NCBI GenBank assembly: GCA_023432305.1
Contig: JAEYUT010000095.1
Coordinates: 1-5,991, forward strand
DNA length: 5,991 nt
Origin: Actinomycetes bacterium
GTDB taxonomy: Bacteria > Actinomycetota > Actinomycetes > Actinomycetales > Microbacteriaceae
Direction: 5' to 3'
The position numbers were made by a program, and so were the translations under genes. Shown here piece by piece: positions 1 to 5,991 of the stretch. The notes beneath the pieces are model-generated. The model was given only the letters and a program-made list of their open reading frames with translations. It made no database searches and was not told the origin of the DNA. The first letter of the stretch is position 1; every line of letters starts with the position of its first letter.

Positions 1-518
1 CCCTCGTGCGGCGCGTGCGGGAGAGCGCCGATCCGGATGTCGTGAAGCGTCTCGTGCATTTCACCGACGAGCACGGCATCGACACGCTCGCCGAGCTGTG
101 GGCGATGGCAGGCCCGCTGACGCTCCCCGGCGCGCTGTGGCGCATCTACCTTCTGCGCGCGATGATCCTCAGCGACCCGGAGCTGGCGGCGCTGGCGTTC
201 CGGCGCGGCAGTGACGTGCTCACCACGATCGACCCGGTGATCGCGGGCGCTCCCACCCCCGCGGGGCCTGCGGAGGTCGTGGAGCTCGCCGACCGCATCC
301 TGCGCGGGGTGTTCCAGGGCAACTTCGCGCACGCTCTCGAGCGCGCGGCGGCGTTCTGCCGCATCGAGTCGGCAGGGGCTGCGAGCCTTGCGGATGACCA
401 GGATGCGGCCTCCGACACACGCTCCGCGCTGCTCACGACGCGCGCCGCACGACTGGCGACGATGGGCGACGAGCTCGCCGCATCCGCGCGCCTGTCGCGC
501 GAGGACGCCCTCGACTGA
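1..518 (+). CDS. Conserved hypothetical protein, C-terminal part (5' end outside the window)
   Basis: The reading frame is open to the left edge. The GTG at position 6 is probably an internal Val rather than the start, because the frame continues upstream (CTC at 3-5). It ends with TGA at 516-518. The visible 171 or so residues are soluble and probably helical: there is no signal peptide, membrane segment or Cys cluster. A region rich in Leu, Trp and Arg (TLPGALWRIYLLRAMI) is followed by an APTPAGP linker, an FAHALERAAAFCR helix and an acidic, Ala-rich tail. I recognise no catalytic motif. The style resembles short conserved proteins of Microbacteriaceae with no assigned function. From memory, some relatives carry an RNA polymerase beta-subunit label, which this sequence does not support. 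Codon use matches the neighbours. It converges on pstB, so co-transcription with the pst genes is excluded. Coding status is fairly certain; function is unknown. Confidence 0.8.
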   Translation, partial: LVRRVRESADPDVVKRLVHFTDEHGIDTLAELWAMAGPLTLPGALWRIYLLRAMILSDPELAALAFRRGSDVLTTIDPVIAGAPTPAGPAEVVELADRILRGVFQGNFAHALERAAAFCRIESAGAASLADDQDAASDTRSALLTTRAARLATMGDELAASARLSREDALD

Positions 519-554
519 GGCGGGACCGCCGCACCACTGAGCCTTCCCGCAGGG

Positions 555-570
555 GGCCCTGGCAAGGGCC
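555..570 (+). terminator. Possible terminator hairpin of the left-hand gene
   Basis: The sequence ggccct-ggca-agggcc forms a perfect 6-bp GC-rich stem with a 4-base loop, 36 bases past the TGA of the left-hand gene. No T-run follows (tgggtgcgcc). Terminators without a U-tract are common in actinobacteria, but such stems also arise by chance at this GC content, so the call is tentative. Confidence 0.35.
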
Positions 571-717
571 TGGGTGCGCCACGGGGCGGGCGTGGGTCAC
601 GTAGGATTGTCCGGCCGGGCCGCAGTAACCCCGGGCTCCAATTTTCGCCGCTTCGAGCGGCCTTCCGCCGAGAGGCGTTTCTGCGGCTCGGTCTCTCTGG
701 CCCTGCCACCTCGCCCG

Positions 718-930
718 TCCTGCATGAACCCCATCTGTTCTGCAGGAACCCCGAACGGTTATGCAGGAGCCACTATCGGTTATGCAGGAACCTCAGCCGC
801 ATCCTGGTCCAGGTCAACCCCTGGAGGTTGCTGGAACGGTCCGGGACTGCGTGGGATCCTGCACAACAGATCCGGGATCCTGCACTACAGACCAGGGTTC
901 CTGCACAACAGATCCGGGATCCTGCATAAC
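718..930. repeat. Symmetric inverted array of eight 20-21 bp units around a central palindrome
   Basis: Four units run in plus orientation, with their TGCA cores at 721, 741, 762 and 783 (spacing 20, 21, 21). Four run in the opposite orientation, with cores at 860, 881, 902 and 923 (spacing exactly 21). The approximate consensus is GTTRTGCAGGAWCCC followed by about six variable bases, often GGATCT. Facing pairs of units share one centre near 823. That centre is marked by caacc-cctgga-ggttg at 815-830, with cctgg-t-ccagg at 803-813 just beside it. By hand alignment the two arms are roughly 70% complementary over about 80 bases, so either strand could fold into one long imperfect hairpin as RNA. 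The array begins about 33 bases past the pstB stop. Plausible roles are a bidirectional terminator or 3' stabiliser, an array of protein-binding sites on one helix face, or a dispersed intergenic repeat. The structure is directly visible; the role is unknown. Confidence 0.85.
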
Positions 931-932
931 CG

Positions 933-960
933 CAGCGCGGGTCAGCGCGGGTCAGCGCGG
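933..960. repeat. Tandem decamer gtcagcgcgg
   Basis: Two perfect copies of gtcagcgcgg lie at 941-950 and 951-960, preceded by a partial copy, cagcgcgg, at 933-940. A further similar start (gatcag) at 961-966 runs into the pstB stop codon at 963-965. The tract directly joins the inverted array to the end of pstB. It may have grown by slippage. Confidence 0.75.
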
Positions 961-962
961 GA

Positions 963-1742
<780 letters not shown>

Positions 1743-1752
1743 CGGGTTCCCT

Positions 1753-2838
1753 TCAGCGGCCGGTCTTCGGCGCGAAGATCTTCGCGACGAGTCGAGCGAC
1801 CAGGTTGAGCAGCATGACGATGAGGATCAGGGTGAGCGCGCCCGCCCAGGCGCGGTCGAGGGATGAGGTGGGGTCGGTGCCCTGGCTCACATACGAGTTG
1901 TAGACGAACACCGGCAGCGACTGCATGCGGCCGTCGAACAGGTCGGCGTTCATGTTGGCGGTGAAGCCGGCGGTGACGAGCAGCGGAGCCGTCTCGCCGA
2001 TGACGCGCGAGATCGCGAGCATGATGCCGGTCGTGATGCCGGCGATCGAGGTGGGCAGCACGACCTTCACGACCGTGAGCCACTTCGGCACCCCGAGCGC
2101 GAGCGACGCCTCGCGCAGCTCGTTCGGCACGAGCCGCAGCATCTCCTCGCTCGAGCGAACCACCACCGGGATCATGAGCACCGACAGCGCAACCGCGCCC
2201 ACGATCCCCATGCGGGTTCCGGGTCCGAGGATGAGCGCGAACAGAGCGTAGGCGAACAGACCGGCGACGATCGAGGGGATGCCGGTCATCACATCCACGA
2301 AGAAGGTGATAGCGCGCGCGAGCGGTCCGCGTCCGTATTCGACGAGGTAGATCGCGGTGAGGAGCCCGATCGGCACCGAGATGAGGGTGGCGGCGCCCGT
2401 GATGAGGAGGGTGCCCTGGATGGCGTGAAGACCGCCGCCGCCTTCGCCGACGACGTTGCGCATCGACCAGGTGAAGAACTGCAGATCGAAGCGGTTCGCC
2501 CCCCGCGTGATCACGGTGAACAGGAGCGAGATGAGCGGAAGCAGGGCGATCGTGAAGGCGAGCGACACGAGCGCCGTCACCAGGCGGTCGATCGCTCGCC
2601 GCGCGCCCTCCACGAGGCGTGAGGCGATGTAGATCGCGACCGTGTAGAGCAGCACGGCCACGAACACGGTTCCCACGATGTTGAACTCGCCGACGGCGTC
2701 TTCGCTCAGCCACAGGAACAGGAAGAATCCGGCGCTCACCCCGAGGCAGGCCGACAGGATGCTCCATGGGGTTGCGCGGTGCAGGCGCCCGGAGGCGTAC
2801 GCGTTCGCCACGCGGCGGGGGCTCGTCGTCGTGCTCAT
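1753..2838 (-). CDS. pstA: Phosphate ABC transporter permease PstA, with an extended N-terminus
   Basis: One of the two membrane subunits of the phosphate channel. The product has 361 residues, against about 300 in well-studied PstA proteins. Hydrophobic segments lie near residues 25-44, 53-73, 87-110, 143-165, 178-204, 211-229, 262-278 and 333-352. The last six match the usual permease core; the first two look like an added N-terminal pair. The cytoplasmic EAA loop that docks on PstB is at about 232-260 ([19 protein letters not shown]), and [12 protein letters not shown] near 276-287 is a PstA hallmark. The ATG at 2836-2838 shares one base with the pstC stop (TGATG). A GGGAG Shine-Dalgarno at 2846-2850, 7 bases upstream, lies inside pstC. 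This indicates translational coupling and balanced PstC:PstA synthesis. Confidence 0.97.
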   Translation of the reverse strand: MSTTTSPRRVANAYASGRLHRATPWSILSACLGVSAGFFLFLWLSEDAVGEFNIVGTVFVAVLLYTVAIYIASRLVEGARRAIDRLVTALVSLAFTIALLPLISLLFTVITRGANRFDLQFFTWSMRNVVGEGGGGLHAIQGTLLITGAATLISVPIGLLTAIYLVEYGRGPLARAITFFVDVMTGIPSIVAGLFAYALFALILGPGTRMGIVGAVALSVLMIPVVVRSSEEMLRLVPNELREASLALGVPKWLTVVKVVLPTSIAGITTGIMLAISRVIGETAPLLVTAGFTANMNADLFDGRMQSLPVFVYNSYVSQGTDPTSSLDRAWAGALTLILIVMLLNLVARLVAKIFAPKTGR

Positions 2839-3791
2839 CAGTTGGCTCCCGAGAAGTCCTTGCGGCGGTTCACGATGAACCGGGCGAACGTGTTGACGAC
2901 GAGGGTGATGGCGAACAGCATGAGGCCGGTCGCGATGAGCACGTTGACGTTGACGCCGTACGCCTCCGGGAAGCTGAGCGCGATGTTGGCGGCGATCGTG
3001 GACGGGTTGGTCGAGCTGATGAGGTTGAAGCTGATCACCCCGGATGCGGAGAGCACCATGGCGACCGCCATCGTCTCGCCGAGCGCACGCCCGAGCCCCA
3101 GCATCGCGGCCGACACGATGCCGCCGCGCGCGAACGGCAGCACGGCCATCGTGATCATCTCCCAGCGGGTCGCGCCGAGCGCGAGCGCCGCCTCCTCATG
3201 CAGCACGGGCGTCTGGAGGAACACTTCGCGGCAGATCGCGGTGATGATCGGGATCACCATGACGGCGAGCACGATGGAGGCGGTGAGGATGGTGCGGCCG
3301 GTTCCCGACGGCGGGCCCGCGAACAGCGGAATCCAGCTGAGGTTCTCCCACAGCCACGTGTAGATGGGCTGCACGCTGCCGGCGAGCACGCTGCCGCCCC
3401 ACAGGCCGAACACGACCGACGGCACCGCGGCGAGCAGGTCGATCACGTACCCCAGGAACGACGCCAGCCGGCGCGGTGCGTAGTGCGAGATGAACAGCGC
3501 GATCCCGATCGACAGCGGCACGGCCATCACGAGCGCGAGGGTCGCTGCCCACAGGGTGCCGAAGATGAGAGGCCACGCGTACGCCCAGATGTTCCGTCCG
3601 CGCAGGATCGACGCATCCGCGGGATCCACGGCGATGCCGGGCGCTCCCTGCAGCAGGAGGAATCCGGTGACGGCGGCGAGCGTCGCGAGGATGAGGGAGC
3701 CGGCGGCGAGCGTCGTCCCGGAGAAGATGCGGTCGCCCGGGCGCTGGTAGGCGCGGACGGCGGTCCGCGGTGCGCTGGCGGTGGACGTCAT
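2838..3791 (-). CDS. pstC: Phosphate ABC transporter permease PstC
   Basis: Partner membrane subunit of PstA in the phosphate channel. The 317-residue length is normal. Membrane segments are visible near 26-48, 74-101, 112-136, 169-188, 226-250 and 286-306, giving the six expected. PstC hallmarks include AAVPSVVFGLWG at 121-132, the EAA loop HEEAALALGATRWEMI at 198-213, and GLGRALGETMAVAMV at 232-246. The ATG at 3789-3791 has only a weak Shine-Dalgarno (AGG, 5 bases away). A tandem 7-base purine-rich repeat (GAGACGA twice, 3801-3814 on the complement) lies 10-23 bases upstream. The gene follows pstS after a 107-base gap containing a strong hairpin, so its transcript level is probably lower than that of pstS. 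Confidence 0.97.
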   Translation of the reverse strand: MTSTASAPRTAVRAYQRPGDRIFSGTTLAAGSLILATLAAVTGFLLLQGAPGIAVDPADASILRGRNIWAYAWPLIFGTLWAATLALVMAVPLSIGIALFISHYAPRRLASFLGYVIDLLAAVPSVVFGLWGGSVLAGSVQPIYTWLWENLSWIPLFAGPPSGTGRTILTASIVLAVMVIPIITAICREVFLQTPVLHEEAALALGATRWEMITMAVLPFARGGIVSAAMLGLGRALGETMAVAMVLSASGVISFNLISSTNPSTIAANIALSFPEAYGVNVNVLIATGLMLFAITLVVNTFARFIVNRRKDFSGAN

Positions 3792-3853
3792 GGGCGCCTG
3801 TCTCGTCTCTCGTCTCGGTGGATGGATCGGGGGGTGGTGCTGTCGTGCGGAAA

Positions 3854-3885
3854 CCCGGCACCGGATCCGAAGACCCGGTGCCGGG
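3854..3885 (-). terminator. Hairpin between pstS and pstC (probable attenuator or mRNA stabiliser)
   Basis: The sequence cccggcaccgg at 3854-3864 and ccggtgccggg at 3875-3885 form a perfect 11-bp GC-rich stem around a 10-base loop. It starts 13 bases past the pstS stop. In the direction of pstS transcription it is followed by TTTCC, too short a T-tract for a complete terminator. In pst operons generally the binding protein is needed in excess over the membrane complex. A partial terminator or a 3'-end block protecting the pstS message at this point would achieve that. The stem is seen; the role is inferred. Confidence 0.7.
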
Positions 3886-3898
3886 ATGTGTCACCGGC

Positions 3899-4990
3899 TC
3901 AGCGCATCGCCTTCACAGCCGCGGAGGCCTTCTGGTAGAGCTGACCGGAGATGGGGGCGGAGCCGGCCGATTCGGCGGCGACTGCCTGGCCTTCGCTCGA
4001 GATGACGTAGGAGAAGTACGCCTTCGCGAGCTCGCCCTGGGCGGCGTCCGCGTACTCGGCGCAGCCGATGAGGTAGCTCACGAGCACGACGGGGTAGACG
4101 CCGGATGCGTCGGTGCCGCGGTCGAGTTCGATCGCGAGGTCGGTGTCGCTGCGGCCCTCTTCGAGGGGGGAGGCGTCGACGATGGCGGCGGCCGCCTGGG
4201 CCGAGTAGGGAACGTACTCCTCGCCCACCTTGACCGCGACGGTGCCGAGGTCGCCGGCGCGGGAGGCGTCGGCGTAGCCGATCGTTCCGACGCCACCGGA
4301 GACGGTGTCGATCATGCCGGAGGTCTGCGAGGCCGCCTCTCCGCCCTGGAGGGGCCAGACGCCGTCCGCTTCGAAGCTCCACACCCCGCCGGAGGCGGCG
4401 ATCAGGTACTCGGTGAAGTTCTCGGTCGTGCCGGAGTCGTCGGCGCGGTGAACAGGCGTGATGGGGGTCGCGGGAAGCTCCACGCCGTCGTTCTGGGAGG
4501 CGATCGCGGGGTCGTTCCAGACGGTGATCTCGCCGAGGAAGATCTTGGCGATGGTCGCGGCGTCGAGGTTGAGGGTCTCGATGCCGTCCAGGTTGAAGAT
4601 GATCGCGATGGGCGAGATGTAGGCGGGGATCTCGACGATTCCGGATCCGGGAACGCATGCGCCGAACTCGCCCGGCTCGATCTCGTCGACCTTGAACGCG
4701 CGGTCGGAGCCTGCGAAGGCCGCGCCGCCCGCGAGGAACGTGTCGCGGCCGCTGCCGGATCCGGCGGGGTCGTATTCGACGGTCACGTCGGGGTGGGCGG
4801 TCTGGAACGCGGCGATCCAGGCCTCCTGAGCGCTGCCCTGGCTGGAGGCGCCCGAGCCGACGAGCGTTCCGGTGAGCGCCGAGTCGGTGTTCGCTCCTGT
4901 GCCCGCCTCGTTGGCGGCGGTGCACGAGCTGAGCGCGAGCGCGCCCACGAGTGCGATGGCGGCGGCGCCACCCATACGCATGTTCTTCAC
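3899..4990 (-). CDS. pstS: Phosphate-binding lipoprotein PstS
   Basis: This is the extracellular, membrane-anchored phosphate receptor of the Pst transporter. With the GTG start at 4988-4990 the product has 363 residues. A short basic start and hydrophobic stretch (AAAIALVGALALSSC) give a type II signal peptide whose lipobox L20-S-S-C23 makes Cys23 the lipidated residue. A Thr/Gly/Asn-rich linker follows. Phosphate-binding loops typical of PstS are GSGASSQGS (45-53), AGSGSGRDTF (76-85), AGSDRAF (93-99) and HRADDSGTTENFT (181-193). The start was chosen because GAAGGGA lies 5-6 bases upstream, whereas the frame further upstream (to 5158) encodes a non-hydrophobic extension that would bury the signal peptide. 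An alternative ATG at 4979-4981 is too far from that site. It is the first gene of the operon, behind a PHO box. Confidence 0.97.
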   Translation of the reverse strand: MKNMRMGGAAAIALVGALALSSCTAANEAGTGANTDSALTGTLVGSGASSQGSAQEAWIAAFQTAHPDVTVEYDPAGSGSGRDTFLAGGAAFAGSDRAFKVDEIEPGEFGACVPGSGIVEIPAYISPIAIIFNLDGIETLNLDAATIAKIFLGEITVWNDPAIASQNDGVELPATPITPVHRADDSGTTENFTEYLIAASGGVWSFEADGVWPLQGGEAASQTSGMIDTVSGGVGTIGYADASRAGDLGTVAVKVGEEYVPYSAQAAAAIVDASPLEEGRSDTDLAIELDRGTDASGVYPVVLVSYLIGCAEYADAAQGELAKAYFSYVISSEGQAVAAESAGSAPISGQLYQKASAAVKAMR

Positions 4991-4994
4991 TGTG

Positions 4995-5007
4995 TTCCCT
5001 TCGGGAA
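4995..5007 (-). promoter_or_regulatory. pstS ribosome binding site within a small hairpin
   Basis: On the complement the leader reads ttccc-gaa-gggaa, a perfect 5-bp stem with a 3-base loop. Its 3' arm and loop contain the AAGGGA Shine-Dalgarno that sets the GTG start at 4990. If it forms, the hairpin partly hides the site. A 5-bp stem is marginal, so regulation by it is only a possibility; the ribosome binding site itself is well supported. Confidence 0.6.
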
Positions 5008-5043
5008 TTCGGTCAGGTGAGGCTCTTGGCGGCCTCGACGCTG

Positions 5044-5049
5044 ACGCTA
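5044..5049 (-). promoter_or_regulatory. Candidate -10 element of the pstS promoter
   Basis: TAGCGT on the complement, 10 bases downstream of the nearest PHO-like unit, is the best -10 candidate between the PHO box and pstS. The position 17 bases upstream reads GCACTG, which is not a sigma-70 -35 match. That fits an activator-dependent promoter. Transcription would start near 5036-5038, giving a leader of about 47 bases. Confidence 0.4.
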
Positions 5050-5058
5050 CGAAGTGAT

Positions 5059-5098
5059 GGTGACCACAGTGCAGGGTGTTGGTGAACAGAAGGTGAAC
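5059..5098 (-). promoter_or_regulatory. PHO box (PhoP-type direct repeats) controlling pstS
   Basis: On the complement, GTTCACC at 5092-5098 and GTTCACC at 5081-5087 are perfect copies separated by TTCT, an 11-bp period. GGTCACC at 5059-5065 is a one-mismatch copy exactly two periods further on; the intervening slot at 5070-5076 is degenerate. An upstream slot at 5103-5109 matches weakly. Direct GTTCACC repeats every 11 bp are the known PhoP-binding PHO box of Streptomyces. The slots run into the -35 region of the candidate promoter, as expected for activation. The regulator gene itself is not in the window. Confidence 0.88.
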
Positions 5099-5105
5099 GC
5101 CCAGT

Positions 5106-5161
5106 GAGGTGTCAGGCGTTGCCGCTTTCGGCGGGGCCATAGCGGCACCAACTGACACCTC
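5106..5161 (-). terminator. Large hairpin at the end of the Nudix/phosphatase gene
   Basis: The sequence gaggtgtcag at 5106-5115 and ctgacacctc at 5152-5161 form a perfect 10-bp outer stem. Inside it, tgccgct at 5120-5126 and agcggca at 5141-5147 form a second 7-bp stem, with an internal loop between them. The structure starts 4 bases past the stop of the upstream gene and ends just before the PHO box. It probably terminates or insulates that transcript from the pst promoter. No T-run follows (ACTGGGCG). Confidence 0.65.
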
Positions 5162-5165
5162 GGGG

Positions 5166-5991
5166 TCAGGTGGCGGGGCCGTGCACCTCGATGGCGACGA
5201 TCCCGGATGCGGGGTCGTCTCGCGGGATGTGCAGCACCGCGTATTCGCCCGTCGAGAGCGCCGCCGCGCGGTGCAGCTCGCCGTTGCCGGAGTAGCCTGC
5301 GTGCTCGGCGACGGATGCGATGATCTGCGGCAGCACCGGTCCGTGGCTGCACAGCACCGTGGTCTCGCGGGTGGCGAGCACGTCGCCGACGAACGCGCGC
5401 ACCTCCGCGCCGCCTGCGCGGTAGGCGTCCTGGCTGATGACGTCGCGCTGCGTGACGTCGAGACCGGTCACCCGGGCGGTCGGGGCGATGGTGGCCACGC
5501 ACCGCACCGCGGTGGAGCTGATGAGGCGCTTCGGGCGGTAGGCGGCGACGGCGGGTGCGACGCTCACCGACTGGATCTCGCCCTTGGGCAGCAGTGGTCG
5601 CGTGGCGTCAGGGCCATCCCACTGGTCGCGCGCGAGCGCCTTGCCATGGCGCAGGGCGATGATCGCGTAGGTGCGTGCGCGGCCCAGCTCGTAGAGCTCC
5701 GCGAAGCGCTCCACGATGTCGAGGTCGTGCGCGTAGGTGAGCACTTTCCGCGCCTTCTTAACTGTCACCCAGCGGAGCTCCGCGATCTCGTCGTTCGAGA
5801 TGAACGTCGAGTTCGCCCGCGCCTCATCGGTGACCTCGCCTGCCCAGTAGTACACGGCCTTGTCGCGTCCGCTCGGCAGCACGTACTCGACGACGCCGAG
5901 CGGCACGCCGAGCGCGATGATGAGCCCGGTCTCCTCAGCGATCTCGCGCACCGCGGTTTCGGGGAGTGTCTCGCCCGGGTCGAGCTTGCCC
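5166..5991 (-). CDS. mutT1: MutT1-like Nudix hydrolase fused to a histidine phosphatase domain (N-terminus outside the window)
   Basis: The frame runs off the right edge, and 274 residues are visible. The first 23 (codons at 5922-5990) fit the complete Nudix box Gx5Ex7REUxEExGU: GKLDPGE, then seven residues, then REIAEETGL. This is the Mg-binding site for nucleoside diphosphate-X hydrolysis. Residues 107-274 form a histidine phosphatase domain, with the RHG motif at 114-116 in ALRHGKA, a conserved Arg163 in SSTAVRC and the second catalytic His in SHG at 215-217. This order is that of mycobacterial MutT1, which removes phosphates from 8-oxo-dGTP and 8-oxo-GTP and so cleans the nucleotide pool. 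Hydrolysis of diadenosine polyphosphates is another possible activity. Both active sites look intact. In mycobacteria mutT1 neighbours the polyphosphate kinase gene; whether that holds here cannot be seen. The GTG at 5949-5951 lies inside the Nudix box and is not a start. Confidence 0.9.
   Translation of the reverse strand, partial: GKLDPGETLPETAVREIAEETGLIIALGVPLGVVEYVLPSGRDKAVYYWAGEVTDEARANSTFISNDEIAELRWVTVKKARKVLTYAHDLDIVERFAELYELGRARTYAIIALRHGKALARDQWDGPDATRPLLPKGEIQSVSVAPAVAAYRPKRLISSTAVRCVATIAPTARVTGLDVTQRDVISQDAYRAGGAEVRAFVGDVLATRETTVLCSHGPVLPQIIASVAEHAGYSGNGELHRAAALSTGEYAVLHIPRDDPASGIVAIEVHGPAT

Larger units (their letters stand above)
519..962. other. 444-base gap between convergent genes, without a credible gene
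   Basis: This stretch lies between the stop of the left-hand gene and the stop of pstB. From left to right it holds a GC-rich hairpin at 555-570 and a -10-like TAGGAT at 602-607 without a -35 partner. Next come a perfect 6-bp hairpin at 647-661 (gccgct, loop ttc, then agcggc) and a weaker 4-bp hairpin at 666-677 followed by TTT. The large inverted array follows at 718-930, and a tandem decamer at 933-960. Frames that stay open across the array do so because a 21-bp unit is a multiple of three, so they only encode 7-residue repeats. I see no ribosome binding site or conserved protein here. Confidence 0.75.

Noticed and set aside
647..661. Small perfect hairpin gccgct-ttc-agcggc as a pst operon terminator
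   Set aside because: It lies about 300 bases past pstB, beyond the array, and is followed on the minus strand by GAAAATT rather than a T-run. Short GC stems are expected by chance here.
146..709. Minus-strand frame opposite the left-hand gene
   Set aside because: Composition is dominated by Ala, Arg, Ser and Pro without motifs, and it extends through non-coding hairpins; it is a GC-driven shadow.
718..930. CRISPR array
   Set aside because: Units are 20-21 bp end to end without unique spacers and reverse orientation halfway. No cas gene is nearby.
2766..3938. Long plus-strand frame opposite pstC and the start of pstA
   Set aside because: It is rich in Arg, Asp, Glu, His and Gly, as expected for the shadow of a membrane-protein gene in GC-rich DNA; pstC is clearly the real gene.
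3770..5020. Long plus-strand frame opposite pstS
   Set aside because: Low-complexity Gly/Ala/Asp/Val composition typical of an antisense shadow; pstS has a full set of family motifs.
4991..5158. Upstream extension of the pstS reading frame
   Set aside because: It would cross the PHO box and place 56 mostly polar residues before the signal peptide. The Shine-Dalgarno fits the GTG at 4990.
5949..5951. GTG as the start of the Nudix/phosphatase gene
   Set aside because: It lies inside the Nudix box; the frame and the motif continue to the window edge.

Overview
The window comes from a high-GC actinobacterium, most likely a member of the Microbacteriaceae. The signs are very high GC, strong G/C third positions, frequent GCATCC/GGATGC words, a GTG start on pstS, and a PstS, PstC, PstA and PstB set of actinobacterial type. 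The taxonomic call is inference from composition and protein style, not from a database search.

Layout, left to right. (1) Positions 1-518, plus strand: the C-terminal part of a conserved-looking actinobacterial protein of unknown function. (2) Positions 519-962: a 444-base gap between convergent genes. It holds small hairpins and an unusual symmetric array of about 210 bp, with four 20-21 bp units in one orientation and four in the other around a central palindrome. A tandem decamer follows at the pstB stop. (3) Positions 963-4990, minus strand: a complete high-affinity phosphate ABC transporter operon, transcribed pstS-pstC-pstA-pstB. The joints are tight: a TGATG overlap at pstC/pstA and a 10-base gap at pstA/pstB. 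The exception is a 107-base gap after pstS, which contains a perfect 11-bp hairpin. (4) Positions 4991-5165: the pstS control region. It carries a PhoP-type PHO box (two perfect GTTCACC repeats at 11-bp spacing plus a third, one-mismatch unit two turns away), a candidate -10 element, a leader hairpin that includes the ribosome binding site, and a large hairpin just past the upstream gene. (5) Positions 5166-5991, minus strand: most of a Nudix plus histidine-phosphatase fusion protein of MutT1 type, with its N-terminus cut off by the window edge.

How the genes work together. PstS is a lipoprotein that captures phosphate outside the membrane. PstC and PstA form the membrane channel, and PstB is the ATPase that drives import. 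The PHO box indicates induction by phosphate starvation. The hairpin after pstS probably lets the cell make more binding protein than channel and ATPase. No phoU or two-component regulator gene is in view. The most unusual part is the inverted 21-bp-period array downstream of pstB, for which I know no established family.
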